Below, in pieces: positions 41,850-54,148 of a stretch of DNA of 64,000 bases. A model generated the notes under the pieces. The model was not told the DNA's origin. It ran no database searches and saw only the letters and a program-made list of their open reading frames with translations. The stretch is from Pinus tabuliformis (lineage: Eukaryota; Streptophyta; Pinopsida; Pinales; Pinaceae): positions 477,149,655 through 477,213,654 of the forward strand of contig CM062808.1 in NCBI GenBank assembly GCA_031772625.1. The letters are read 5' to 3'. Position 1 is the stretch's first letter; each line of letters begins with the position of its first letter. Both the position numbers and the translations under genes were made by a program.

Positions 41850-43056
41850 TCAACAATTAAAACAGGCATGTACCACATAATATCTTTGGACAAAAATTTT
41901 GATGTGCCCCCAACTTGATTGTTGATGCTCAGTTGTTTTACTCTCCTCCATGAACCTTCTAATGGGGTTGTGTTCTTGAAAATCAGTGACTAAAGTAGGC
42001 ATGCACCCCATAAGAAATTCAAACCAAATGTTTGACACATACCTTGGAATTGATGTATATTGTTGCAGGCCAAAGAAAGATGCCATGTAGTCAGCTATTG
42101 GATCATGGAACTGATGAGAAAAATTTATAGTTGTCTCCCTTCCTTGAACAGCTTCCATGGAGGGATCTTTCTACAACAGGTAGCCACAGAGATTGCTTGG
42201 CTCTTCAACTTTGGGCTCCTCCTGAAGGAGTGTCTTCTCCCCACTTGTTTGTAAGTACCCTTTGAACATCTGCAACAATCTCATCCTCCTCTGAATCATA
42301 TGAATCATAGATTGGAGAATCTTCATTAACTTGAATACTATTTTCTTGGGCTTGTTCTGCATTTAAAGGATATGAATCTTGCACTGGAGCCTCTTTGCTA
42401 ACCTCCTGGTGGGCCTCCTCTCTTTTTGCATCTTCCCATGATTGGGACTGTTGTAGTCATGCATTGCTCAACATCTCATCAGAGTCATACGAATCATAAG
42501 AAGGAGAATCATACAATTCAGCAGAATAAACTCTCTGAGGGTTTATTTGCAGCTCTATGATGTCTCCTTCTTCTCTTTCTTGATCACTGGGTGATGCTTC
42601 TTGATGCGAGTAGATATCTTCTTGGAATGGAGTCCCACAAACATCTTCAGCAGGATCATTAACCTCAGAAATATTTTCAACATTAAAATATGCACAACAA
42701 TCTTCAAACAGATCATTTAGTGGATATAATATTTTGCAATAATGATTAAATGCTATTTGAAAGCTCTTTAAAGAATATATACTGCCACGAGGTATTTTTA
42801 TGTACCAAACTCTAAAATATTCCTCTAAAGAATACATGAACAATTTCATTTTTGCATCTTCAAAAACAATACCCTGGTGTTCCATGCATTCATGAAAATC
42901 CTTGAGGTCTTGGTCCGACCTTCTATATGTGTTTCCACTAAATCTAGGCAAATAGGTATTCCATTCATGAAATGAAGGGATATGATTGGGATAAATGACA
43001 ATAGAAAAAAAATACAGTGGGGCAAATTTGTTGGCCAAGAATGCAGGAAGGACCAT
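41850..43056 (-). pseudogene. Element 3 gag remnant
   Basis: Minus-strand frames include HEWNTYLPRFSGNTYRRS, DLKDFHECMEHQGI, KLFMYSLEEYFRVWYIKIP and SFQIAFNHYCKILYPLNDLF. These correspond to a plant retrotransposon gag (W-x-x-F and F-x-x-x-Y-C patterns) and are followed by an acidic Ser/Tyr-rich stretch (SYDSYDSDE). Downstream frames (DPIADYMASFFGLQ) continue the same product. It would form the particle shell. No enzyme domains follow, which fits a gag-only, non-autonomous element. It is broken in a few places. Confidence 0.68.
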
Positions 43057-43212
43057 TTTGAAAACCCCTCTAGGTGAGTGATCTCAAGTTCAAATGTAGG
43101 GGAAGTTTTTTGTTGTTTAGCATCAGAGCAAGTATGAGGCCTCTTGAAAGCCAGGATGATCAGATAAAGATATGGACAGTGGATTTTTCAAGTTGTTTAT
43201 TATAAGATTCAG

Positions 43213-43226
43213 ACAGTGGAGTCGCC
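43213..43226 (-). other. Element 3: internal relic resembling the Ogre/Tat primer site
   Basis: CAGTGGAGTCGCCA on the plus strand reads TGGCGACTCCACTG on the minus strand, identical to the first 14 bases of element 1's primer site, but it lies about 120 bp inside the LTR edge. Confidence 0.6.
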
Positions 43227-43320
43227 AAGGTGAGAAATCTTCAACCCACACTTCCCTTGCTCACCTGACATAGGGAATGTAAATATTTGTCGTACCCTGG
43301 AGAAAAATTCTCTAATCCAT

Positions 43321-43338
43321 TCCCCGGAAATGGCGTCA
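43321..43338 (-). other. Element 3 primer-binding site
   Basis: TGACGCCATTTCCGGGGA on the minus strand, six bases from the LTR edge at 43345. It resembles TGGCGCCGTTGCCGGGGA, the site I recall for Athila/Retand-type elements (tRNA-Asp), with several mismatches. Confidence 0.65.
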
Positions 43339-43344
43339 AAAATA

Positions 43345-44676
43345 TGTTGTATATTTTTCTATCACCTTCCACACAAGTTCTTCAGAAGATATAAAAGCCT
43401 CCTAGAGACACCCTCTGGATTGATTGGAGACCAGTCCCTAGGACATCTTAAAGAGAGGAGTGATTTTGAAGATTATCTGAGGGATTATTGTTGCACTCCA
43501 TATTGTCACGTAATTGGAAAAATACAATTCAAGGGGCTTGGTTCAATAGTCCTTCATCAAGGTAAACTCAAGAAAATACATGGATCTAAATACACTAGGC
43601 GTAAATCAGGGTAATCTCAAAGAGAAATGTCTGGTTCTGGTCGCCGACACACAACAATAGGCAACCTTAGATTGGCGTTGTAGTAAAAAATAAGAGGAGG
43701 AAATAAATGAGAGAATTCGATGCATAGGGCTGGATACAATACAAAATCCTAAGCAACAATGTTCTGGAAAAAGTATGGAAGACTGAAGAGGTGAGAACGC
43801 ATAAATAGTGGAGCACTAATTAAGATCCCAAGCTCTATACATCATGAATACATGTGTCACCAAATAACATTAAGTAAATATGTGCACATTATAGGTACAT
43901 AAGTAAATTTGTAGTTAACACAGGTACTGTTACTACTTAGCAGCAAATATACAACCATGAATAAGAGTGAAACTGGTAGCTTCATTACACAATTTCAAAA
44001 GAGGGAAAACATACATGAAGTGAGATATACAGAGGGGGAAACATATTGCGCATTGCTCTGATTGGAATCACCAAAGAGTTTCATTAATCTTTCAAATGAG
44101 TCCCTTTCACCAGTCCATTTACATTCGGTAATGTATCACTCAAGTCCCTCATGAATAGGCAAATAGAACCAAAATGGAACCACATAATTTGGACCTCTCG
44201 GGTGCATAATTCTGAAACCTCTATTAAGTGTTTCTTCCCTCTTTTTATAAGGAGAGGGAAAACTTTGTAAAACAATTACAAAAATATCTTAGCCTAAGCT
44301 CCATTTGTCTGATCGACTAGTTGTCTCGGCGTGTGAAGCCCTGTTGCCCAAATCATTGCAATCAGATTTGATTCAGTTCCTTAAAATACAAAAATTACAA
44401 AAATAAAGACTAGGAAAATTGAATGATGGTGAGGAAAATATCTCCCTGCCACTTCCTATGATGGCCTCTAGTCAGACCATGTCTCTGCCACAAGGTTCCT
44501 CTTCCATTACTCCATTGGTTCCCCTGTCACTTTCCGCCTTAACCGTTCAAACTTTCTACTTTCTAGAGCTGGGACGATTCACTGTGGTGGTCGTGGTGGT
44601 GTCGTGGAATCATAGTTGTCAACTCATCCATCACATAAATTCTCTGTATTACACTATCAAAGCCTGATATGCCTAG
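43345..44676 (-). repeat. Element 3, right (5') LTR, first part
   Basis: It matches 38955-40285 of the left LTR and stops at CCTAG, where element 2 is inserted. The remainder of the same LTR is 60901-62180. Confidence 0.87.
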
Positions 44677-47600
44677 TGTTAGCACCTAAATCTGCCTTAG
44701 GCTGAAGGAAAGCAAAAATTAGGGTAACCACAAACCACGCTCAGTCTGGTAGCTAGCCCTACTAGAGCGGGAGAGGGCTCTCTCCGAGTCACACTCAGTG
44801 AATAGATAATCGAAAACGGTCTGAGATGACTTACAATGCAATATTTACCTTAGGCTAGTAAGTGAATAGGGATTCTGGAAAAAAATTTATGAATGACCGA
44901 GCTTCTAGGATGTTATGGGACCGGCGCTCAGCAAAGAACAGAGAGTTTAATACAAAGGCACAAATTATTCCGTGAGGCAAGGTAGGTGGAAAATGTAACA
45001 ATTTAGTTTGAGGTACCGCGGCATGAATAGATTGCTGAAGAAAGTGAAAAGGGCATAGTGACATGAATCCTTTTCAACAGAAGAATAACACTGAACATGA
45101 AATTTTCCCACAGGCAGAGCAATAAAATTGAATTCTACCTAATCTCACTCAAAAAATTTCACTGGAAATTAACATGAATTGAATTATGAAACATAACGAA
45201 ATACATATGAAAACATAAGAGACACATTTTCTACACTCACAACCACAAGAATCTCATGAAACAGAGCCGCTGCCTTTCATTAATTCTCTGTCAAAAATAC
45301 ACAGTGAAGAAACAGAGTTTCTTTCCCACAGTCTCAAAAAAGTTACAAGCCAACCAACCCTTTGCAAATAACTTGCATACAATATATAGAATGTGTGAGG
45401 AAGAGATAGAACGCCCAAGGGTTGGGGAGTTACTCGAATCATTGTGAAATGGAGATGGAGAGCCAACCATCAGCTACAGGTGCAGCGTTGCAAACATGAC
45501 ATTTGGCTTTGGGTGACCGTTTCCCTTCATTTGCCACTTGGATAGAAGCCAATATGGAGAAAAAATTCCTTAAATGCTGCCTTTGGTGCCAAAAAACCAA
45601 AGTTTAGATGAGCGGGCCCACTTGGAGAAGTCGCGACCCGAAATTTCGCGAAACGGAAGCAAATTGGCAATTTTTTCCTCTATGCGCAGCGCCATTTTCT
45701 CTGCACATTGCGCTACTTTGGGGCCTATTTTGGAGCACTTTCAGGTGTCAAAAATGTGCCCAAGTGGGCTTGATGGAAAGCCTATCCTGTCTACTTTCTA
45801 ACCCAACTTGAATTTTCAAATTTGGTGCTCATTTTTCCCTCCAAATCTCCATTCTCCCAAGACTGCTTTCTGTGTGTCAAAAAGGTCGCAGAGAGGCCAT
45901 TTTTGGTTGTTTTTTGACCTTTTGGAGACTCATACCTTGCCAAAATTTCTTGCCTAGACACCAGTAGTCATGATTTTCCATGCTAAATCTGAATCTGCAA
46001 GCCATTCCTCATTTGCAGCCCTAGAATTTTAGCGTCACGCCAGTGGCGCGGCGCATAGGGAGAAAATCCCTGTTTTTTTACCCAAAAATTACCAAGTGAC
46101 CAAAATTTACCCAAATTTTTTGAAATTTGGGCTGGAGGATCTCTTGAAATGCTATGCTGTGCCGAGGAAGCCTCAACCAAGATTCAAAGTCGATCTTTCT
46201 CTTTTTCCCTTTTTGCCCTTCTTGTTGCTTTGCTCAATTTCGCCTTTAGGCTCCTGATTCTTGCTTTGGAGCTCATGTTTCGGGCCATGTAATGGTGAGT
46301 CATGTGCCTCAGCATGTCTTTTTCCCTGTTAGCCTTATCCAACCACTGCTCCAAGTGGACGTTCACTTTCTCTAAAACATACTCCCGGTCCTCATCTCTT
46401 TGCTCCATAGGTCTGCCTTGTGCTGCCATGATGTGTTGCCGGTTTTCCTTGATCAGTTGCAACTCTATCTCAGCTAGCCGATCCTCAAGTTGTTTGTTCC
46501 TCTGCTCCAGATACTTCATGTTCCACTTGGCCCTCTCCAAGTCAAGGGATAAGTTCTCAATCATCGATTGCTGCTCCTGGATGATCTCTCCAAGCTCTGC
46601 ATTTGTGGGTTCTGCATCTGTCTCATCATCCTGAAGGAGAACGAATTATGTCTCTCGTTCACCTGATGGCCCTTCCTCCTACACTGGCTCCTTACCCTTA
46701 CCCTACTCCTGTGATGATGATGTCGGAAGCGAGGCCCCTTCCATGCCGGGTGGAGGTAACACTCACTTTGCTGCTGCAAATAAGGGTCTACTGCCTTTCG
46801 GATAGGTGATGTATACTGGCATAGTGGCAGTCTCATGTCACTCATACTGATGAGATAGGGCACCTATCTCATGCTCTGCCTCTGATACCACCTGTGGAGC
46901 GCTGAAGAAGTCACGGGAGATGAAGTCCTCCCAAGCAATACCCTGAAATCCCAACTGATGGTCCACCAAAATCCGGATAAGGGCAAAGTGATAAACATTG
47001 TTGAGCTGCTGTCGAGGGGTCTTGTGCTGCATGAAATTTCTCATCCTCTCTATGTTCCCGCAAATGAAAAATGGGAGGCTCATCATCCACACCCTGGTAA
47101 AGTGCATGAGCAACTTGATGTGATAGGCATAAAGGCGAGAAAACCTCCCCTCGCAACTGAAGTACTTCATGATCAATTTCATGAGCGGGGCATACTCATC
47201 TTTCAAAATCTGAATGGAAAAACTCTCGTGAGGTGGCTCAAACAGTTGCCTTTGATGTAAGGCTCATAATGATGCCTCTCTACCTTCTTCTTCTTATGCC
47301 ACTGCTCTCTAATGTTTGGTATGTCTGTTGCCACTGATATGGTTTCGGGTGTCAATGTGAAAGTGACCCCAGCCAAGATAGACTGTCCTCCATGTAGGTG
47401 AAGCGCAAAAAGACGGGCCAACTCATGATGAACTCTGATATTTGCCACCCTCTGACAAAATTCAAAACATGCTAAGTGCTGGAAACAAGACATAGCGAGA
47501 GGGCATGCCTGCAACTCGGTGAGGGTGTTTGGCTCATCTCTAAGATGTCTGCCACTCCGGTGATGCCTCCTTTGGGCCCTTTCTCCCGAAGCTGTGTCAC

Positions 47601-49571
47601 TGTGGGTCTCCTCCTCATATTCTGATGAAACTTCGGATGCCATTACTGCTATTTGTACCCTGAGTTTTATGCTGCCCTTTAATTCCAATGAAGCTGGTAG
47701 TTGCTCTAAAAATCTGCAACCAAGGGGACAATAAAGCAGGGAGTATTAGGAGGGGAATGATGAAATGGGAATAGGGGTTAAAGGGAGAGATTTGCTAGGG
47801 ATTTGGGAGTAGTTTTGAGTATAGTGTTGATGGGGTAGGGTTTGAAACACCTTGCCAGCACTATCACTGTAGCATAAACCCTAGGATCATGTTTTCTTTG
47901 TGTCTTCTTTTGTTGGCTTTATAAAAAAAAATTGCATTTGATTTATAATCCTAAAACCACACTATTCCTTTCAAGTTTAATGCAAGAGTGGAGGTAGGTT
48001 TCCTACCTTTCAAATTTGATGGGCATCCAAAAAAATTTAGGCAAATTGATTGGTTTTTGGGCTTTATATCTTTGTGAGTTGCGTGCAATGCCCAATGCGC
48101 CGTGCTCTCTGAGTGCACCGCGCCAGTGGCGGATTTACATAGTGGACGGGCTCTATGTGCGTCATGCCCAATGAGTGCACCGCGCTCCTTGGTGTGTGCG
48201 TCGCGCGCCCTTAAATCACCCTAAATTGCTCCTAATCATTTGACTCTTCAACCCTTCGACCATTCACTTTTCTTTCACAGCCTTGCTTGCATAATAAGTT
48301 GGTCTTATGGTGATTTTGAGTTAACCAAATAGTGGAGGAATAGAGAGAGGGTTTGGTAGTGATTTAGGGCGGAGTTTTAGGAAAAATGATCAAGGGGAGA
48401 TGGGAAAAATGATAGGTGAGGGGAATAGGTGAGTGGAGTGAAACCTTGCCACTGACAACACATTTTAACAACCCTAGCCATCATTTTGTTGGTGATTTCT
48501 TATGGTTGACCTTATGCATTTGGGTGACATTCAAACATCTTATAAACACCATATCATGGATAAAATTTGATGAACCGGTGATGTCATAAGGCCTACCTCT
48601 TGAATTGATAGCGTTCACCGAAACTTGGAGTGCTTTGGCGACGTTTTTTGGCCGCTGGTCTGTGTGCGTCGCGCACAAATCCTAGTGCGCCGCACACTGG
48701 GTGTGCGCTGCACCTGTGTAAACCTTCAACTGTGGGCGGCTGCGTGTGCGCCACGCCCGGTGAGTGCACTGTGCTCCTGGGTATGTGCGCCGCACCCTCG
48801 AAAACCTGCTCCCACTCACTCAAACGCTCCAATCTCACACTCACACCTTTGCAATGTCTTCTCCAAGTCTTGTAATAGCACAATGCCTTTGATTTGGGTC
48901 AAAACATGTATTTATAGCCTTGGAAGAGATGGGTTTAATTTTTTCTTCCTTGAAAACCCATTTTTCTAATGTTGTGTTTTGCACTTTTTCACTGACTTTA
49001 AAACACACTGATTTTCACTTTCCCTTTGACATTTTGGCTCAAATGATGAAATTTTCGGCACATCTTTGCAGGGACTGTATGACAGGGTATTTGGCCACGG
49101 AAACCATGACTGTATCTGAAAAAGTCAACTGGCGATTTTTTGGAAAATTTTGTCATAAATGACCTTGTTTGACTTTTCTTCAAAACAGAGTTTTGAAGAA
49201 GAGTCGAAGTCTATCCACATGACGATGAAGCTCTCTGAACCATAGCTATGTAAGGGCCTCCCTTTGGCCTGCATGGATTTACTGGACATGTTTCAAAGAC
49301 CAAATTGATGAATTCCTAGACCCAAACATAGAAAATGATTTTGTCCTGTAAAGGACCAGACCTTGACTGTCATGGACTTTGGTGATTATTGGCAAAAGAC
49401 CTGAGCCAGCAGGAGCCAGACATGAGGGGAAATGATTAGCATGACTTTCTCCATCAGATCATGGCATGCCCCTAGTGAAATGCAACTGAGTGAATGGAGC
49501 GGGACACCTAAAATTGAAATGCACAAAGAGTTTTGATCTCTGACGGAGGGTTGACCAGACCGACTCTAACA
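44677..49571 (-). repeat. Element 2, left (3') LTR
   Basis: 4.895 kb, almost collinear with 56018-60895. It contains the LTR-encoded protein block (46184-47688), a CpG-rich minisatellite-like stretch (about 48080-48200 and 48660-48800), and non-coding AT-rich flanks. Confidence 0.92.
46184..47688 (-). pseudogene. LTR-encoded proteins of element 2, left copy
   Basis: The same products as in the right LTR (57463-58965): a globular protein starting MASEVSSEYEEETHSD and a coiled-coil protein (ERAKWNMKYLEQRNKQLEDRL). This copy is more decayed than the right one. Confidence 0.65.
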
Positions 49572-49572
49572 T

Positions 49573-49588
49573 TGGCTCCAATGGGGGA
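49573..49588 (-). other. Element 2: inverted primer-site-like motif at the 3' LTR boundary
   Basis: TGGCTCCAATGGGGGA on the plus strand, one base from the LTR edge at 49571. No polypurine tract abuts the LTR on the coding strand. Confidence 0.72.
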
Positions 49589-49835
49589 TCGTAGCTCCTT
49601 GGAGGTGCTAAGAAAAACAGATCTCTGGAGGAGCTAGACAGTGCCTTTGTCCATTGGGCTATGGAGTCATCATTTCGATAAACAGCACAGGACTCTGATT
49701 TATTTATGAAACTGAAACGACCAAGAAATTGACTCAAACTTGACATTGAAATAACTCAAAAACTAACTTTACAGACTGAAACCAAACTGAAATAAAAATG
49801 GTATTTACAATGATAGTGGAAGCAGCATTAATAGA

Positions 49836-52800
49836 TCAACAGTGATACCGCTTGAGCAGCCGACCATTGATCGGCCCTCCAAGACAATCTTCCCCGTTCA
49901 TTTCCTTCAAAAGAAAGGCATTCTGACCCCTATATGTTGTAATCTTGAAAGGACCTTTCCAAAGATTTTCGAACTTTCCGTGCTTGCCTTTCTCTTCATT
50001 CCTTGCATCCCACTTCAGCACCACATCATCCAACTAAAATTTATCTGCTTTTGCTTTTCTGTCATAGATTTTCTTTATCTTCTCCTGCAATTTGGATGTG
50101 TTCTTGAAAACTTCTTCTCTCGTTTGCTGCAAGTGGATCATTTGACTCAACCTTCTCTGCATGGGATCTTCTTCACTGCCGGCCTCCTGAAGAAGTCTGA
50201 CCACCGGGGCAACAAGAGAGGCGGGGAATACTGTGTCAACTCCATAAACAAGCTCAAACGGTGACATACCAATGGACTTTTTCTGACTGATCCAATCTGC
50301 CCAAAGCGCATGGACCAACCTCTTATTCCAGCTCTTCTTATTTATTTCCAGCAACTTCTTGATGATGTTGACCAATGATTTATTCGAAGATTCTGCCAAT
50401 CCATTGCCTTGCGGATGATAGGCAGTTGAATGACCCAAAATTATGTGATATTTATGACAAAATTCTACCATCCTTTTCGATTTGAAAGCTGCTGCATTAT
50501 CGGTGATTAATTTGTTTGGACAACCAAAGCGAGACAAGATGTTATTTTCGAGAAATGAAATGATTACCGTGTCAGTGGCTTGTCTGGTAGGAGCTGCCTC
50601 AATCCATTTTGTGAAATAGTCTGTTGCTGTAAGGATCCATCTATGCTGTCCGGAAGAGGCGGGATGAATTTCCCCAATGAAATCCAACCCCCACTGCTGG
50701 AAGGGAGTGCTCACCTCAATAGGCTTAAGTGGCAAAGGATGTAATTTCTGTTTCCCTTCAAAAATCTAACATTTATGACAACGCTTGACCATCTTATACA
50801 CATCAGCAAACAAAGTAGGCCAGTAGTACCCTGCTCTCAAAATTTTGTTCGCTGTTGACTTCCAAAAAGATGACCACCACACTCTCCTCCGTGGAAATCC
50901 TCCATGACTTTCTTTGCCTCCTCTTCCACCAAACAATTTAACAAAATGCCACCAGGATCTTTCCAATATAGTGCAGAATTCAAAATACAAAACTTGGCAG
51001 CCTTCAATTTGAGTGTTCTCGCTTTGTTTCTAGTCATGTTGGGCGGTGGTGACAGATTTTTCAGCACATATATTATATCTTAATACCATGGGGACAAAGC
51101 AAACATTTCGGATACCTGAATTGACATTCCTTCCTCATTCTCATCAGATATGGCAGTGATCAGATTTATGTCCAAGGCATGCAAGTTTGATTCGGCCATT
51201 AGCTTTGCCAACCCCTGTCCTTTGACTAGCTTTGTGGGCTTTATTTCCACATCATATTCCAGCAAGGCTGCAATCCATTTGCCTCTTCTCCCTTCCAGAT
51301 CGGTCTGCACTAAAACATCCTTTACAGCAGTATTAGGAACAAAGGCCAGAATGTGAGAATGTAGGATATATACCCGAAAATCCTTCAATGCCTTCACCAA
51401 TGCCAGGGCTTGCTTCACAATGATGTCGTACTTTAAAGCTGCATCCCTTATAGCTCTACTGAAGAATGCAATGGGTCTTTCATGATCATCTCTTTTCTGC
51501 AATAATACCACTGCCATAGTGTGCTTAGAAGCAAATGAAAACAATATGAAATCCTGAGTGTAGTCCAGGCTGACTAGAACTGGAGCTGAAGAAAGGGCCA
51601 ATTTGACCAAGTTGAAAGATTTTACAGCCTCCTCTGTCCATTTCACCTGGCTGTCCTTCTTAAGCATGTTGGTCATTTCTCTTAAGTGTTCTGCAAGATT
51701 AGGCACAAAGCGACGCAGAAAATTCATCTTACCATTGAATGATTGAATCTCTTTTTTGTTCCTAGGCAGATCGATTTGTTGAATTGTTTGCACACGTGCT
51801 GGGTCTATACGAATGACATCCTTTGAAATGATGTGCCCAAGTAATTTGCCTTCCTCCATGGCGAACAAGCTCTTCTTAGGATTCAGCGATAGACCATATT
51901 TCCTGCACTTTTGAAAGACAATTTTTAGGTGATGCATGTGCTCTTCATCAGATTTGGAAAATACCGTCAAATCATCCAAGTACACCACCAAAAACACATC
52001 CTTCTCATTTGCAAAAGCCAAGTCCATTGCCCGCTAAAATGTGGCACCTGCATTCTTTAAACCGAAGGGCATTTTGGCGTAGTGAAAGGTTCCCTAAGGA
52101 GTGGTGAATGTTGTCTTGTCTCTATCATCTTCATGGGCAGAAATTTGGTTATATCTGGAATAACCATCAAGCAGTGGCATACGAGATGCCCCCACTACTC
52201 GTTGAAGTATATGGTCCATCTTGGGCAGTGGATAGTTGTCCTTCAATGAGACTTTATTTAGATTTCTGAAATCAATGCATAGGCGGATCTCACCGGTCTT
52301 CTTGCGTACAGGCACTAAGTTAGATATCCAATCTGAAAATCTGATGGGCACAATGATACCTGACTTGTACAACCTATTTACCTCCTTTTCGATAGATGGC
52401 AGCAACTTTGGATTTATCCTTCTCAGCTTCTGTCTAAATGGTTTTTGATTGGGCTTGATGGGTATTGTGTGCTGAATAATATTTGTATCATAGGTCTTTA
52501 AATCAGAATAGTCCCAAGCAAACACATCTGCAAATGAAGCCATCAAACTGATGTATTTGTCCTTGATCTTTGGCGGTAATGCTTTGGACAATTTTACCAA
52601 CTTTGGATTGGCAGCTGTACCGATGTTGACTTCTTCTACACCCTTCTCTATTGGCTGCAATGTTGGCTTGCGGGCTACATCATCCTGATCAAAAAGTTCC
52701 TCTAGAGGTATCAAGCCTTTAGGAATGATGTTATTCTTCAGCTGCAATACGTCTATTTCATTTATTTGCACTTCACCTGTACCATTCCCTTTGCCCTCGT

Positions 52801-54148
52801 CGTTTTCTACATCAATTGAGGTTTCTTTGAACTTGCCTTTGTTTAGCAGAAAATCCTTAATCTCCTCATCATCTTGAAACACTTGCCAATATCGCTGATT
52901 GTCTGGAATGGTTGGACGATGCTTGACATGGATTTCAAATTTATTGCTGGAGTTCATGGGGATCTTCAAACTGCTTGCTGCCTTGGCAAGAGCATCAACA
53001 ATACTATTTTGTATACGAGGCACACATGTCAAGGTGTATTCTGAAAATAATTTCAAGATGTCTAAAACTGCATTACGATAGGCCCGCATCCTAGGATGTT
53101 TTGCTTGATACTCACCTCTGACCTGCTTTATTACCAATTCGGAGTCGCCATATACCGAAATCCTTTTTGCATTCAGCTTTCTAAGAATCTTCAGGCCAGC
53201 AATCAGAGCTTCATACTCAGCTTCATTGTTTGAACACTCAAAGGCCAGCTTGAAAGAAAAAACCCTCACGCTGCTAGGCACTTTGTTTGGGGCAGAGAAA
53301 GGACTGCGTACCCAAATTCCAATTCTAGCACCATCATTTCCTACTGCTCCATCGAAATCCATGGTCCACAAACATTCTTCCTCCTCTTGTAAGTGCTGGA
53401 AATCTGTTTGTCGTGCCTTGTCTGCTTGCTGTCCATTACTTTCAGCTGATTGCCCAACATTCTCCTGCTTTTCTTGTCTCTCTTTCTTCAAAATTTCTCT
53501 GAAATTTTCTGTTATCTCCGGAATGTCATCTGCTTCTACTATCTGACTATATATATCATTTAAACTATCTGAAAACAAAACAAAAGACTCTAAATCTGTA
53601 TGTACATAGTTAATAGGATGATTTATAGGTTTCTCCTTGCTGGTGATCATATATTTCATTTTTTGTTCCTGATATAACTTCCTCATTTGTCCAAACACCG
53701 GGATTGTTGCATAGGAGAAATCCAGCTGTAGTGTCCCTTTCAATTTCGCTACCCAAGACCTGGAAAGAAGCATGCCAAACCTTGGAGGAATATCTGCTAC
53801 CACCACATCCATCAAAACATTTTTCATAGGAAGCTGATCCAAACTCACAACTAAGTCTTTGATGAGTCCTATACACCTTACTCTGCTGGAATCGAATGAA
53901 TAGAGATCATGATATTTCCGGGTGATGTCCACACCAAATTTATCCATGATAGCCTTGGGCATGAGATTGTGAGAAGCTTCGGAATCGAACATGGCATTGT
54001 GTAACACAAAATCATGCAATCGTAAACTGATATAGAAGGGTGGCACATCGCTATCAGGAGACTCACCATTGGATGTTGGTCCAAAAATCATTTCGGGCTG
54101 ATCATCTTCTACATTTACCATGTCGGACATTGGGTCCAAATTCAACAT
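49836..54148 (-). pseudogene. Element 2 pol region
   Basis: Minus-strand coding remnants in the order protease (HNAMFDSEASHNLMP near 54000), archaeal-type RNase H (WTMDFDGAVGND near 53350, NNEAEYEALIAGL, YGDSELVIKQV), reverse transcriptase (DWISNLVPVRKKTGEIRLC near 52330, VVYLDDLTVFSK near 51980), gypsy RNase H (YDIIVKQALALVKALKDF), zinc region and integrase (WGLDFIGEIHPAS near 50690, ITDNAAAF near 50500), and a short tail (KWDARNEEKGKHGKF). Close similarity to the element 1 polyprotein throughout shows they are related families. It is broken in several places and cannot be functional as it stands. Confidence 0.88.
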
